In this document: piece after piece, positions 17,631-26,218 of the stretch
Layout: every line of letters begins with the position of its first letter
Numbering within the stretch: position 1 is the stretch's first letter
Origin: Mucilaginibacter sp. 44-25
GTDB lineage: Bacteria; Bacteroidota; Bacteroidia; Sphingobacteriales; Sphingobacteriaceae
NCBI GenBank assembly: GCA_001898335.1
Contig: MKTS01000009.1
Location: forward strand, 186,001 to 250,000
Length of the DNA: 64,000 nt
Direction of reading: 5' to 3'
Position numbers and translations under genes: made by a program
Notes under the pieces: model-generated
The model's input: the letters and a program-made list of their open reading frames with translations, nothing else
Told to the model about the DNA's origin: nothing
Database searches by the model: none

Positions 17631-18380
17631 TTAATACGTTGTATTTGGCGGCAAAGTGTTTAGTAAAGCGTTAACACCATACGCGGTACTATCCGAACCG
17701 GTTGAGCGACCGTAGGTAAATATGGTATACAGTTTACCATCGAGTATGGTAAAATTAGGAAGGGACTTTATTACCGTTGTGGGGGCGTTATTAGCCACAA
17801 CATTTATATTATAGGTACCTGCAGTTACCTCTACCCAGTTACTTACCGTGGTGTACAATTGCTTTTTAAACGCGGTAGTGCCATTCAGTACCAGGTCAAT
17901 CCCTGCAGGGATATTACCCATACCGTTCACCAGTCTTATTTTGCCACGGCCATTCGCAGGTACCGCCGATGTATCAGCCGTTACCACCGCCTGCAACGAG
18001 CTATCGGCACGCAGCCCCATTACAAATAGGGTGTACGGAACGCCACGGGTTAGCGTTTGCTTTAGAGTAAGCAGGTTAACCACATTAATATTGTTAGTGG
18101 TTTGGGCTGTGCGTATCTGCAATGGGGTATCGGCAGCATTAATAAGAAAATATCCCGATGGATTAGGATAAGTATAAACAGGTGTTTGCCTGATGTAACG
18201 GGTATACAGGTTAAACGGCAACACATCATTACTCAAACTTACTACTTGCAGGCGCGCGTTGTTACCACTACCGCCAATAGCACCATCCTTACCGCATGAC
18301 TGCAGCATGGCAAACAACATAAAACCCGAAACTAACAGGAATAAACCATAAAGTATACCGCTCTTGTTTTTTGCAGCCAT
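17631..18380 (-). CDS. DUF4397 lipoprotein
   Basis: A 249-residue lipoprotein. The N-terminal hydrophobic segment ends in the lipobox LQSC, so the mature protein starts at Cys. The rest is beta-rich with DUF4397 features (GKIRLVNGMGNIPAGIDLVL, TYNINVVANN). I used the Met at 18380 rather than 18398; this leaves 4 bp after the previous gene's stop instead of a 14-bp overlap. It forms a tandem pair with another DUF4397 lipoprotein, so the two probably arose by duplication and are cotranscribed. Function is unknown; extracytoplasmic. Confidence 0.85.
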   Translation of the reverse strand: MAAKNKSGILYGLFLLVSGFMLFAMLQSCGKDGAIGGSGNNARLQVVSLSNDVLPFNLYTRYIRQTPVYTYPNPSGYFLINAADTPLQIRTAQTTNNINVVNLLTLKQTLTRGVPYTLFVMGLRADSSLQAVVTADTSAVPANGRGKIRLVNGMGNIPAGIDLVLNGTTAFKKQLYTTVSNWVEVTAGTYNINVVANNAPTTVIKSLPNFTILDGKLYTIFTYGRSTGSDSTAYGVNALLNTLPPNTTY

Positions 18381-18384
18381 GTGT

Positions 18385-19050
18385 TTACTTGTTAACAATT
18401 AATCCTAAATTACCTGTTGCAAGCCCGTTTGCACCCAAACCACTTTTTACAAACAGTGTATAGGCACGGTTATCTAAAAACGTAAGGGTATCTGTAGTTA
18501 ACGCGTTTTTTGTGCCTGCTTTAAATATCTGCACCCGCTTAATACCGGGTGATACTGCCAGGAAGGGTGTCGTTTTTTTAAAGACGCTGCCGCTGAAACG
18601 CAGGGTATCATTCATTACCACATCTACAGCGCCTGCGTTTGAGGCCGTGTGTACAAAGCGTACCAAAGTAGTATCGGGCGTATTCTTTATAGTATCCACA
18701 TCAGTAAAGGCCTGGTCGGCTGTGTTGCCTGCCAGGTAAAACGAGTACGTTTTGCCCGTATCCAGCGGCAAAGGCAGGTTAAAAAGTACATTAGCGTTGC
18801 GGTACTTACGCACCTGGTAATTTTGCTGCCCCAATAAGGCATTGATATAGCCCGACGAACCCATTGGATATAGTGAATTGGTGGTATTTACCCTGCTGCC
18901 ATTCACATATACGTTAAGTGTATCGCCTGTGGCGTTTATGAAGTTTACGGTGGTAAATTGTTGTATGGTGGCGCTATCGTCGCCTTTTTTGCATGCTGCT
19001 ACGGCAATCATCAGCACCAGGGCCGCGATAACAAATATTCCTGTCCTCAT
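18385..19050 (-). CDS. DUF4397 lipoprotein
   Basis: A 221-residue lipoprotein with lipobox VAAC after a short signal sequence, followed by Lys-Lys-Gly. The body has the DUF4397 pattern (VNFINATGDTLNVYVNG, LVRFVHTASNAGAVDVVMND). The second gene in the pair follows directly. Such proteins are common at the surface of Bacteroidetes but have no assigned role. Confidence 0.85.
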   Translation of the reverse strand: MRTGIFVIAALVLMIAVAACKKGDDSATIQQFTTVNFINATGDTLNVYVNGSRVNTTNSLYPMGSSGYINALLGQQNYQVRKYRNANVLFNLPLPLDTGKTYSFYLAGNTADQAFTDVDTIKNTPDTTLVRFVHTASNAGAVDVVMNDTLRFSGSVFKKTTPFLAVSPGIKRVQIFKAGTKNALTTDTLTFLDNRAYTLFVKSGLGANGLATGNLGLIVNK

Positions 19051-19108
19051 TTATTTAAAGCAGATGCTATATAACTCCATAATAGCTATAAATGTTATTA
19101 ATGATACA

Positions 19109-19136
19109 AAAAAGTCCGACTATGGTCGGACTTTTT
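19109..19136 (-). terminator. Strong hairpin terminator downstream of dnaN
   Basis: An 11-bp stem AAAAAGTCCGA/TCGGACTTTTT with a 6-nt loop. It lies beyond the GATTAGA-type repeat that separates it from the dnaN stop. Flanking A and T tracts make it work both ways. Confidence 0.8.
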
Positions 19137-19142
19137 ATGTTG

Positions 19143-19227
19143 GTGATTAGAGATCTGTAATCAGAGATTAGTTTTCTTTTTATATAGAATTAGCCTCATC
19201 TCTAACCACTAATCTCTAATTAACTAA
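19143..19227. repeat. Heptad inverted repeat, GATTAGA word, no gene inside
   Basis: The left arm (19143-19171) has GTGATTAGAGATCTG and AATCAGAGATTAG; the right arm (19195-19221) has CATCTCTAACCACTAATC and CTCTAATT. The arms are inverted copies separated by about 23 bp of AT-rich DNA. It uses the same word as the arms of the four-helix-bundle gene at 11 kb but has no gene between the arms, so it could be a solo element. Confidence 0.85.
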
Positions 19228-20352
19228 CTAAGCGTAGCTGTTAAGCATTACCGGCATAACCAGCATTAATATATCTTCGTTCTCGTCGCCGCCTTGTGGC
19301 AGTAACAAACCGGCACGATTAGGGGTCGACATTTCAAGCGACACCTCTTCGCAGCTCAGGTTCTTTAACATCTCGATCAGGAAACGGGCATTGAAACCGA
19401 TCTCCAGGTCATCACCTTCATACTGGCAGCTCAGGCGTTCATGCGCTTCGTTAGCAAAGTCGATATCCTCTGATGAGATATTCAATTCGCTTCCGCTGAT
19501 CTTTAACCTTACCTGGTGGGTAGTTTTATTGGCGTAAATGGCCACACGGTTAAGCGAACCCAGGAAAGCTAAACGATCAATAGATAGTTTATTTGGATTT
19601 TCTTTCGGTATTACCGCCTCATAATCAGGGTAACGCTCATCAATTAAACGGCACACCAGATTAATGTTACCGAATTTGAAGAAAGCGCTGGTGCTATTAT
19701 ATTCTACCGATACGTTTACATCATCGGCAGGCAGGGCTGATTTTAATAATGTTAAGGCCTTTTTTGGCAGGATGAAAGAGGTTGTACTTTCAGCCTTAGC
19801 ATCCTTACGGCGGTAACGTACCAGTTTATGCGCATCAGTAGCCACAAAGGTTAATGATGATGTGGTTAGCTGGCAAAATACACCCGTCATGGCAGGGCGC
19901 AACTCATCGTTACTTACCGCGAATATGGTTTTGTTAATAGCCTCGCCTAAAACAGATGCAGGTAGGTTTACCGATGAAGCATTTTCCACAACCGGGATCT
20001 TCGGGAAATCCTCTCCGTTTTCGCCGCTTAATTTATATTTACCATCACCGGCGCTTATTTCAATAGCGAATGTACTATCATCAACAGAGAAAGCTACAGG
20101 CTGCTCGGGTAACGATTTAAGCGTATCTAATAATATGCGTGATGGGATGGCTATTCTGCCGTTCTCTTTCGCTTCAACTGCCAGCGAAGTGGTCATGCTG
20201 GTTTGAAGGTCGGTAGCAGAAATGGTTAAGTTCCCTTCTTTTATCTCAAACAGAAAGTTCTCCAATATAGGTAAAACGGTGCTGTTGCTCAGCGCGCCAC
20301 TTACAGACTGCAATTGCTTTAGTAAGGTTGAAGTGGAAACTATAAATCTCAT
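19228..20352 (-). CDS. dnaN: DNA polymerase III beta subunit (sliding clamp)
   Basis: A 374-residue clamp of usual length with the three-domain repeat typical of DnaN. It starts MRFIVSTSTLLKQLQSVSGA and contains LENFLFEIKEGNLTISATDL and the C-terminal block ending LLPQGGDENEDILMLVMPVM. It encircles DNA as a dimer and holds polymerases. dnaA and recF are not adjacent, so this is not the replication origin region. Its upstream DNA carries a duplicated promoter segment on both sides of an inserted palindrome. Confidence 0.98.
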   Translation of the reverse strand: MRFIVSTSTLLKQLQSVSGALSNSTVLPILENFLFEIKEGNLTISATDLQTSMTTSLAVEAKENGRIAIPSRILLDTLKSLPEQPVAFSVDDSTFAIEISAGDGKYKLSGENGEDFPKIPVVENASSVNLPASVLGEAINKTIFAVSNDELRPAMTGVFCQLTTSSLTFVATDAHKLVRYRRKDAKAESTTSFILPKKALTLLKSALPADDVNVSVEYNSTSAFFKFGNINLVCRLIDERYPDYEAVIPKENPNKLSIDRLAFLGSLNRVAIYANKTTHQVRLKISGSELNISSEDIDFANEAHERLSCQYEGDDLEIGFNARFLIEMLKNLSCEEVSLEMSTPNRAGLLLPQGGDENEDILMLVMPVMLNSYA

Positions 20353-20369
20353 GTGTCTTTAACGTTTAT

Positions 20370-20386
20370 CTACCAAAAGTATAAAA
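20370..20386 (-). promoter_or_regulatory. dnaN-proximal promoter box, copy 1 of 17-bp duplication
   Basis: The minus strand reads TTTTATACTTTTGGTAG, with TACTTTTG matching the TAnnTTTG element about 24 bp before the dnaN ATG. An identical 17-mer is at 20475-20491. This copy has no clear TTG at the -33 position because the palindrome was placed there. Confidence 0.65.
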
Positions 20387-20474
20387 AAAGCCTCACCTAA
20401 ATTCTCTCCAGAGGAGAGGACTTTAAGCCTCTTTTTATCCTCTCCTTTGGAGAGGGCAGGGTGAGGCATATGTG
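20387..20474. repeat. Palindromic insert (GCCTCACC...GGTGAGGC) flanked by 17-bp direct repeats
   Basis: The core, 20390-20467, has outer arms GCCTCACC and GGTGAGGC and inner pieces CTCTCCAGAGGAGAG and CCTCTCCTTTGGAGAGG. It is bracketed by two exact copies of CTACCAAAAGTATAAAA. A perfect 17-bp duplication touching a palindromic element is what target-site duplication on insertion would leave. Confidence 0.85.
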
Positions 20475-20491
20475 CTACCAAAAGTATAAAA
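20475..20491 (-). promoter_or_regulatory. Distal copy 2 of the 17-bp duplication
   Basis: Identical to 20370-20386, with the same TACTTTTG box on the minus strand. It sits 1 bp beyond the gldFG stop codon and would be the ancestral position of the dnaN promoter before the palindrome was inserted, or the copy made by it. Confidence 0.6.
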
Positions 20492-20492
20492 T

Positions 20493-22904
20493 TTAATGGG
20501 CATACTTTCGCCTGCGTAAATAATGTTGAAAAATAGCGAATATTAACACCATTGCTATCGGGGCTATGTTATTGAGCAGTTGCCAAAACAGCTTTTCCTG
20601 CCGTATACGGGCACGGCTAAGCAGGCGCATCTGTATTTCTTTTGACCGCAAAGTGATGAGACCTGAGTCGTCGGTAAGATAATCGGCCATATTGAGCAGC
20701 AGGTTATGGTTACCGTAGCTTTGCCGTGTATAACGATCATAACCGAGCGGGAAAGGCGACCCATCGGCACTTACCTGGTTGCGCAGGATATCGCCATCGC
20801 TCAGCACGATCATTTTTGTTGGCTTGCTTTGCTCCAGGGGCTGTATCTTTTCAGTTATACCTTCGGGTACAGGCCGGTTCCGAAAATCAGACATAAACTC
20901 GCCCTCCAGCAAAACGCCCGTTATTTTGGGCTGACTTTGAAAAGCTTTTGGATCGGGCTCCTGCTCCAAAGCTCGCAGCGATAACATGTGCGGCGCGATA
21001 AGCTTTTTATTGTAAGGAGATGTGGTAAGCAACACGGTAGCTTTAACATTTTTAGCGCCCAGTATATCAATTGTACTGGCAAACTGGCTGCTAATGCCAT
21101 CCAGATTTTTCACAATAGGGTGTTTGGCAAAAGGCAAAAAAACCGGGTTAAACAGCCAGGGTAGCATTTGTATCTGCGCCTGGCCACCTGCATTGCCCGT
21201 GGTAACGGGTATTTGCGAACAGTTCATATCCGCTATGAGGTCATAATTAATACGTACTCCGTAGTTAAATAGCTGGTCGTCCAGGTTGAGTTGTTTGTTA
21301 AAGGCCAGTTGATCTTCGCCTTTATTGCGCAGGCTATCCAGTTCGGCGCTTACCTGGTCAATGGCCCACAGCACACGGCCACCACGCATAATAAACTGGT
21401 CGAGCTTAAATTTTTCGGTCTCGTTAAACGGTTTGTCGGGCTTAGGTATCACCAGGAGGCTTATTTTCTCTAAACTATCAAACGGAATGGTGCTCAGGTT
21501 AACCCTGCCTACGAGGTAACCATCGCTCAAGCTTTGCATGGCACCGTTCAACTGGCGGTCGGTAAGTTCGTTATGCCCTTCGGTAAAACCAATTCGCTGC
21601 CTTCCGTCGGTAGTTACTTTTTTAATGGCTGATGAAAAAGCATATTCCAGGTTTTGGATAGAATTATTTAAAACTTCATCCGGTGTAAGGTTAACGTTGC
21701 TTTGTGTTTCGAGCAACTTTACGGGTACGCTTTTATTGCCGTAACTCACCAGCGCGAACGGGATGATGATTTTTTGTGAAACGCCATCGTCGGTTTTTAC
21801 GCTTAGGTTTTGTGCTTCTATCCCCTTCTGGGCCAGCTCGTCCAGCTTTTGGTTTTGCTGCTCCTGGTTAAGCCCGTTGAGTACATCGGTAAATTCAAAT
21901 TGAAGTTTGTCGCTGCTGTAAGCTTGCAGATCGGTGAGCATATCCCGCACAGATGTTTGCAGCCTTTTCATCCCACCGGGAAAATTATCTCCCTGCAAAT
22001 AAACACTAACCTTTATCACGCCGGGCAAATTTTGCATAATACCCCTGCTAACGGGAGCTACGGTAAAACGCTTCTCTTTGGTAAAATCAAACCGGGTGAA
22101 TAATTTCCCGGATACAATAGTGAGCAACGTAAGTGAAAATAATATGCCCAAAGAACTTAAGAATGCCGTGTTAACAAATTTGCGTTTTAACTGGCGGTGC
22201 AATACGTACAGGGTAAGCCAGATAAAAAAAGCTACGAGCACCAGGAAATACATCAGATCGCGGGTATCCAGCACACCGCGACTAATGGAGTTGTAATGTT
22301 CAGTGATCCCCAGGTTTTGCAACCCTAAGCTTTGCAATGACAGTATGGTACTCAACGAATCGAAACCACTATAAAAAAAGAAACACAGAAAAACCGCTAT
22401 GGTAAACGCTATCACCTGCGTTTTACTTACCGACGAGGCAAATAACCCAATAGCGGTAAATACAGCACCCAATAAAAACAAACCTATGTAAGAGCCGATA
22501 ACAGCCCCGGTATCAATGTTACCCTGAGGGGCACCCAGCGTGTAAACACTAAAATAATATATCAGCGTTGGCAATAGCGCTAAAAGCACAATAAGTACCG
22601 CCGCCAGGTACTTGCCTAACACAATTTGCAGGCCGGTAAGCGGACGGGTAAGCAGCAGCTCAAAAGTACCTTCCTTGCGTTCCTCGGCTAACGAGCGCAT
22701 AGTAATGGCCGGCACCAGGAACATAAACAGGTAAGGCGCCGTGCTAAACAGGCTCTCTAAACCGGCGTAACCATAAGCGAGTATACTGGTATCGGGGAAA
22801 ACCCAAAGGAAAAGGCCCAGCACCAGCAGGAATACGCCTATGGTGATATAGGCCACTAATGAATTTAAATAAGTACTTATTTCTTTTTTGAGGATGCTGA
22901 GCAC
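20493..22904 (-). CDS. Gliding ABC transporter GldF-GldG fusion
   Basis: An 803-residue fusion. Residues 1 to about 245 are an ABC-2 permease like GldF, with six membrane helices and MRSLAEERKEGTFELLLTRP. From about residue 250 it continues as GldG: FDFTKEKRFTVAPVSRGIM, then a large periplasmic domain and a C-terminal membrane helix (IAPIAMVLIFAIFQHYL). In Flavobacterium johnsoniae these are two genes that work with GldA in gliding motility and affect type IX secretion. The ATPase GldA is nearby at 23732-24439. No frameshift or stop separates the halves, so the fusion is real in this assembly. Confidence 0.93.
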   Translation of the reverse strand: MLSILKKEISTYLNSLVAYITIGVFLLVLGLFLWVFPDTSILAYGYAGLESLFSTAPYLFMFLVPAITMRSLAEERKEGTFELLLTRPLTGLQIVLGKYLAAVLIVLLALLPTLIYYFSVYTLGAPQGNIDTGAVIGSYIGLFLLGAVFTAIGLFASSVSKTQVIAFTIAVFLCFFFYSGFDSLSTILSLQSLGLQNLGITEHYNSISRGVLDTRDLMYFLVLVAFFIWLTLYVLHRQLKRKFVNTAFLSSLGILFSLTLLTIVSGKLFTRFDFTKEKRFTVAPVSRGIMQNLPGVIKVSVYLQGDNFPGGMKRLQTSVRDMLTDLQAYSSDKLQFEFTDVLNGLNQEQQNQKLDELAQKGIEAQNLSVKTDDGVSQKIIIPFALVSYGNKSVPVKLLETQSNVNLTPDEVLNNSIQNLEYAFSSAIKKVTTDGRQRIGFTEGHNELTDRQLNGAMQSLSDGYLVGRVNLSTIPFDSLEKISLLVIPKPDKPFNETEKFKLDQFIMRGGRVLWAIDQVSAELDSLRNKGEDQLAFNKQLNLDDQLFNYGVRINYDLIADMNCSQIPVTTGNAGGQAQIQMLPWLFNPVFLPFAKHPIVKNLDGISSQFASTIDILGAKNVKATVLLTTSPYNKKLIAPHMLSLRALEQEPDPKAFQSQPKITGVLLEGEFMSDFRNRPVPEGITEKIQPLEQSKPTKMIVLSDGDILRNQVSADGSPFPLGYDRYTRQSYGNHNLLLNMADYLTDDSGLITLRSKEIQMRLLSRARIRQEKLFWQLLNNIAPIAMVLIFAIFQHYLRRRKYAH

Positions 22905-22950
22905 GTATGTATAATTAGGAGGGTAAAGTTACAAATTGCCCTTCAAACAA

Positions 22951-22980
22951 AAAGCCCGGCGCAATATTGCACCAGGCTTT
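22951..22980 (-). terminator. Terminator downstream of beta-barrel gene
   Basis: A 30-bp near-palindrome; on the minus strand 15 pairs form between AAAGCCTGGTGCAAT and ATTGCGCCGGGCTTT (two G-T), followed by T residues. It lies 24 bp after the stop of the outer-membrane protein gene. Confidence 0.85.
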
Positions 22981-23003
22981 AATTAAATTTTATTTACGGC
23001 TAA

Positions 23004-23519
23004 TTAGAAGCTGTATGCTAAACGTAAAGCAACCTGGCTGGTTGTGCCATTTTTAGACCAACCTTCATAACGCACACCAAGATCTACATTAGGACTGAAT
23101 GCATAACCTATACCCGGAGAGTAAGCAAATGCAGTGGTACTGTTACTACCCAATCCGTCTAGTTTTGCTGTTACAAATGCTGCACCAAGCTGCCCTTCAC
23201 CATAAAAGCCCGGAGAAAAAAAGTATTTAACACCAACTTTTACAGGTATAGCATAAAAAGAGTATCCGGCATCTTTAAATTCAGATTTCATAAGAAACTT
23301 GCTGTAGCCAGCTGAACCTGTAATAAAGGTGTTTTCAGCGATTGGATGGTCATACTTCAATGATCCGCCGATAATAAAGTTTGATGAATTTGATGCATCA
23401 CCTACCGGCAAACCTGCTTCAACGCCAATGCTAAATTTTCCTGTTTGTGATGATGTTTGTGCTTTTGCAGCAACTGATAAACCGCAGATAACGGTTAACA
23501 TAAGTAGTACTTTTTTCAT
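23004..23519 (-). CDS. Outer-membrane beta-barrel protein
   Basis: A 171-residue exported protein: signal peptide residues 1-20 ending KAQ, then alternating beta-strand pattern with Gly/aromatic residues (FSIGVEAGLPVG, GVKYFFSPGFYGEGQLGAAF) and a C-terminal strand ending in Phe (QVALRLAYSF), typical of small eight-stranded OMPs. No enzyme motif. It lies between gldA and gldFG, the two parts of one transporter, but has its own terminator, so it need not be part of that system. Confidence 0.88.
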   Translation of the reverse strand: MKKVLLMLTVICGLSVAAKAQTSSQTGKFSIGVEAGLPVGDASNSSNFIIGGSLKYDHPIAENTFITGSAGYSKFLMKSEFKDAGYSFYAIPVKVGVKYFFSPGFYGEGQLGAAFVTAKLDGLGSNSTTAFAYSPGIGYAFSPNVDLGVRYEGWSKNGTTSQVALRLAYSF

Positions 23520-23731
23520 AATTAATAATGTTTAAGTTTTACTGGTAAAAATAGGCGTTAACATACAATATGAAATACCCATCTTTAGGCATTTATCATA
23601 TCATCGTACGAATGCGGCATTTTTCCAGCTTTACTATCAGACGATTTTACAACCTGTAGTGTTACAGCTAACATTATTAAATTATAATACTAATTGATTA
23701 TCAGATACTTTAATTTTAACTCCAACAACCA

Positions 23732-24439
23732 CTAAGCATTGGTAAGCTTAATAAAAATGCTCTCAAGCGAGGCGTAATGGTGAGCGGCATGCAGCCCGGC
23801 AAGCGTATCATTCGCTACAATCTTACCCTTATTAATGATGATCACCCTGCCGCATACGGCCTCAACCTCCTGCATAATATGGGTAGATAGGATAATGGTT
23901 TTGGTTTTCCCAAGGTCTGAGATCAACTGCCTTATCCCAACCAGTTGGTTAGGATCGAGCCCGGAAGTAGGCTCGTCTAAAATAAGCACCTGCGGGTTAT
24001 GCATTATGGCCTGTGCCAACCCTACCCTTTGCCTGTAGCCTTTAGATAACTGGCCTATTTTCTTATGCTGCTCGGGCCCAAGGCCGGTTTGCTCAATTAC
24101 CTCGGCTATACGCTTTTGCGGTTCATGTAGCTGATGAATACCCGCGATAAAGCCCAGTGCTTCTTTTACATACATATCTGTGTAAAGCGGGTTACTCTCG
24201 GGCAGGTAGCCTATGCTGCGTTTCACCTCCAGCGGCTGCCTGGCAATGTCAAACCCGTTTACTGTAGCGGTACCCGAAGTTGGCGGCACATAACCGGTAA
24301 GCATTTTCATGGTGGTACTTTTACCGGCGCCATTGGGACCTAAAAAACCAAGCACACCGGTTTTAGCTTCAAAACTAATGGCGTTAACAGCCGTTTGCTG
24401 GCCATAAACTTTGCTTAAATCGGCTACCTGTATGCTCAT
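23732..24439 (-). CDS. gldA: Gliding ABC transporter ATPase GldA
   Basis: A 235-residue ABC ATPase. Walker A is GPNGAGKST, signature LSKGYRQRVGLAQA, Walker B VLILDEPTSGLD, and the H loop STH. The sequence is of the CcmA/GldA type and its genome neighbour is the GldF-GldG fusion, which supports GldA over a generic drug exporter. It would energise the GldFG complex at the inner membrane. A 210-bp AT-rich gap and an unrelated outer-membrane protein gene separate it from gldFG. Confidence 0.9.
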   Translation of the reverse strand: MSIQVADLSKVYGQQTAVNAISFEAKTGVLGFLGPNGAGKSTTMKMLTGYVPPTSGTATVNGFDIARQPLEVKRSIGYLPESNPLYTDMYVKEALGFIAGIHQLHEPQKRIAEVIEQTGLGPEQHKKIGQLSKGYRQRVGLAQAIMHNPQVLILDEPTSGLDPNQLVGIRQLISDLGKTKTIILSTHIMQEVEAVCGRVIIINKGKIVANDTLAGLHAAHHYASLESIFIKLTNA

Positions 24440-24467
24440 GGCGTAAAGGTATTGCTTAGACAGCAGA

Positions 24468-24558
24468 TTTAATAACCAACACCTAATTTCGAATGTAAAA
24501 TTTCGATTTTCTTCACTTCATCATTCGTAAATCGACATTGGTTATTCGATATTAATTC
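24468..24558. repeat. Heptad inverted repeat, ATTCGTA/AATCGAC word
   Basis: The right arm reads in 7-nt steps: ATTCGTA, AATCGAC, ATTGGTT, ATTCGAT, ATTAATT. The left arm (24468-24507) has AATAACCAACACC and TTTCGAATG, matching the inverted right arm at about 20 of 28 positions. It lies between the divergent starts of gldA and glyS. Confidence 0.7.
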
Positions 24559-24592
24559 AACATTAACACCTTTAATATTAGCCTCTAAAATA

Positions 24593-24600
24593 TATCTTTG
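24593..24600 (+). promoter_or_regulatory. -7 box of glyS promoter
   Basis: TATCTTTG, 7 bp before the glyS ATG, with TTTA about 18 bp upstream. The predicted mRNA leader would be only a few nucleotides long. Confidence 0.6.
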
Positions 24601-24607
24601 CCACACT

Positions 24608-26086
24608 ATGAGTACGCAAACCGACGATCTATTTAAAAACGTAATATCACACGCCAAAGAATATGGCTTCGTTTTCCAGAGCAGCGAGATCTATGATGGC
24701 TTAAGCGCCGTTTATGATTATGGCCAAAATGGTTCTGAATTAAAGAACAACATTAAAACCTACTGGTGGAAAGCCATGGTGCAGATGAACGAGAACATTG
24801 TGGGTATTGACTCTGCCATCTTCATGCATCCTACCGTTTGGAAAGCCAGCGGACACGTAGATGGCTTTAGCGACCCGATGATCGATAATAAAGACAGCAA
24901 AAAACGCTACCGTGCCGATCAGTTACTGGAAGACCGCATTGCCCAATTAGATGAAGAAGGCAAAACCAGCGAAGCCGAAGAGTTGCAAATTGAGATGGAC
25001 AACGCGCTTAAAGCCGAGAACCTACCGCGCCTGCGTGAACTGATCATTGAACAAAATATAAAATGCCCGCTTAGCGGCACCGCCAACTGGACGGATGTAC
25101 GCCAGTTTAACCTGATGTTCAGCACCCAGGTAGGCGCCATAGCTGATGAGTCTGATACCATTTACCTGCGCCCCGAAACTGCCCAGGGTATATTCGTGAA
25201 CTACTTAAACGTTCAAAAATCGGGTAGGATGAAGATTCCTTTCGGTATAGCCCAAATTGGTAAGGCTTTCCGAAACGAGGTAATTGCACGCCAGTTTATT
25301 ATCCGCATGCGCGAGTTTGAGCAAATGGAAATGCAATTCTTTGTTCGCCCCGGTACGCAACGCGAGTGGTTTGATAAATGGAAACAAACCCGTTTAAACT
25401 GGCACCTTGCCCTGGGTACCGCGCCTGAAAAATATCGCTACCACGAGCATACCAAACTGGCTCACTATGCCGATGCCGCTTTTGATATTGAGTATAACTT
25501 CCCGTTCGGCTTTAAAGAGGTGGAAGGCATACACAGCCGTACCGATTTCGACCTGAGCCAGCACGAGAAATTCTCCCGCAAGAAGATGCAGTACTTTGAC
25601 CCTGAGGTTGATCCTGAAACCGGCAAACCTTACGGTAACTACATCCCTTACGTAATTGAAACCTCGATAGGTTTAGACAGGATGTTCCTGCTTACCCTTA
25701 TTAATGCTTATGAAGAAGAAGACCTGAGCACCGAAGATAAGCAGGACAGCCGTACGGTATTGCGCCTGCACCCTGTGCTGGCACCGGTTAAAGCGGCTAT
25801 TTTCCCGCTGACCAAAAAAGATGGTCTGCCTGAGAAAGCCCGCGAGATAATGGACAAACTAAAGGTAAACTTTAACCTGCAATACGAAGAAAAAGACGCC
25901 ATTGGGAAACGTTATCGCCGCCAGGATGCTATCGGTACGCCTTTTTGTATCACGGTAGATCACCAAACTTTGGAGGATAATACCATAACCATACGCCACC
26001 GTGACAGCATGGCCCAGGAGCGCGTAAATGCCGATGACCTGGAACGCATTATAGGCGATCTGGTTAGCTGGAAGAACGTATTATAA
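24608..26086 (+). CDS. glyS: Glycyl-tRNA synthetase (dimeric type)
   Basis: A 492-residue class II synthetase of the eukaryote/archaeal-like alpha2 type rather than the alpha2beta2 type. Motifs visible: NWTDVRQFNLMF, the Gly-tRNA block RPETAQGIF, motif 2 FRNEVIARQFIIRMREFEQ, and motif 3 near YVIETSIGLDRM, plus a C-terminal anticodon-binding domain (LAPVKAAIFPLTKK). Charges tRNA-Gly in the cytosol. Single gene with its own promoter and terminator. Confidence 0.97.
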   Translation: MSTQTDDLFKNVISHAKEYGFVFQSSEIYDGLSAVYDYGQNGSELKNNIKTYWWKAMVQMNENIVGIDSAIFMHPTVWKASGHVDGFSDPMIDNKDSKKRYRADQLLEDRIAQLDEEGKTSEAEELQIEMDNALKAENLPRLRELIIEQNIKCPLSGTANWTDVRQFNLMFSTQVGAIADESDTIYLRPETAQGIFVNYLNVQKSGRMKIPFGIAQIGKAFRNEVIARQFIIRMREFEQMEMQFFVRPGTQREWFDKWKQTRLNWHLALGTAPEKYRYHEHTKLAHYADAAFDIEYNFPFGFKEVEGIHSRTDFDLSQHEKFSRKKMQYFDPEVDPETGKPYGNYIPYVIETSIGLDRMFLLTLINAYEEEDLSTEDKQDSRTVLRLHPVLAPVKAAIFPLTKKDGLPEKAREIMDKLKVNFNLQYEEKDAIGKRYRRQDAIGTPFCITVDHQTLEDNTITIRHRDSMAQERVNADDLERIIGDLVSWKNVL

Positions 26087-26106
26087 TATTTATAAAAAAT
26101 ATTAAA

Positions 26107-26133
26107 AAAAGCCCGCTATTAAAGCGGGCTTTT
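26107..26133 (+). terminator. Terminator downstream of glyS
   Basis: Stem AAAAGCCCGCT/AGCGGGCTTTT with a 5-nt loop and a T tract, 20 bp past the glyS stop. Confidence 0.88.
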
Positions 26134-26218
26134 ACTATTTTAACGGTGTTGAAATTAACAGTTCCCCCCACCTGGTTAATTATAAACTTTGCCGTAACCG
26201 TTTTATACCTGAATTTTA

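Noticed and set aside
19228..20352. Replication origin near dnaN
   Set aside because: No dnaA, no DnaA-box cluster, and no recF or gyrB beside it. dnaN is often apart from oriC in Bacteroidetes.
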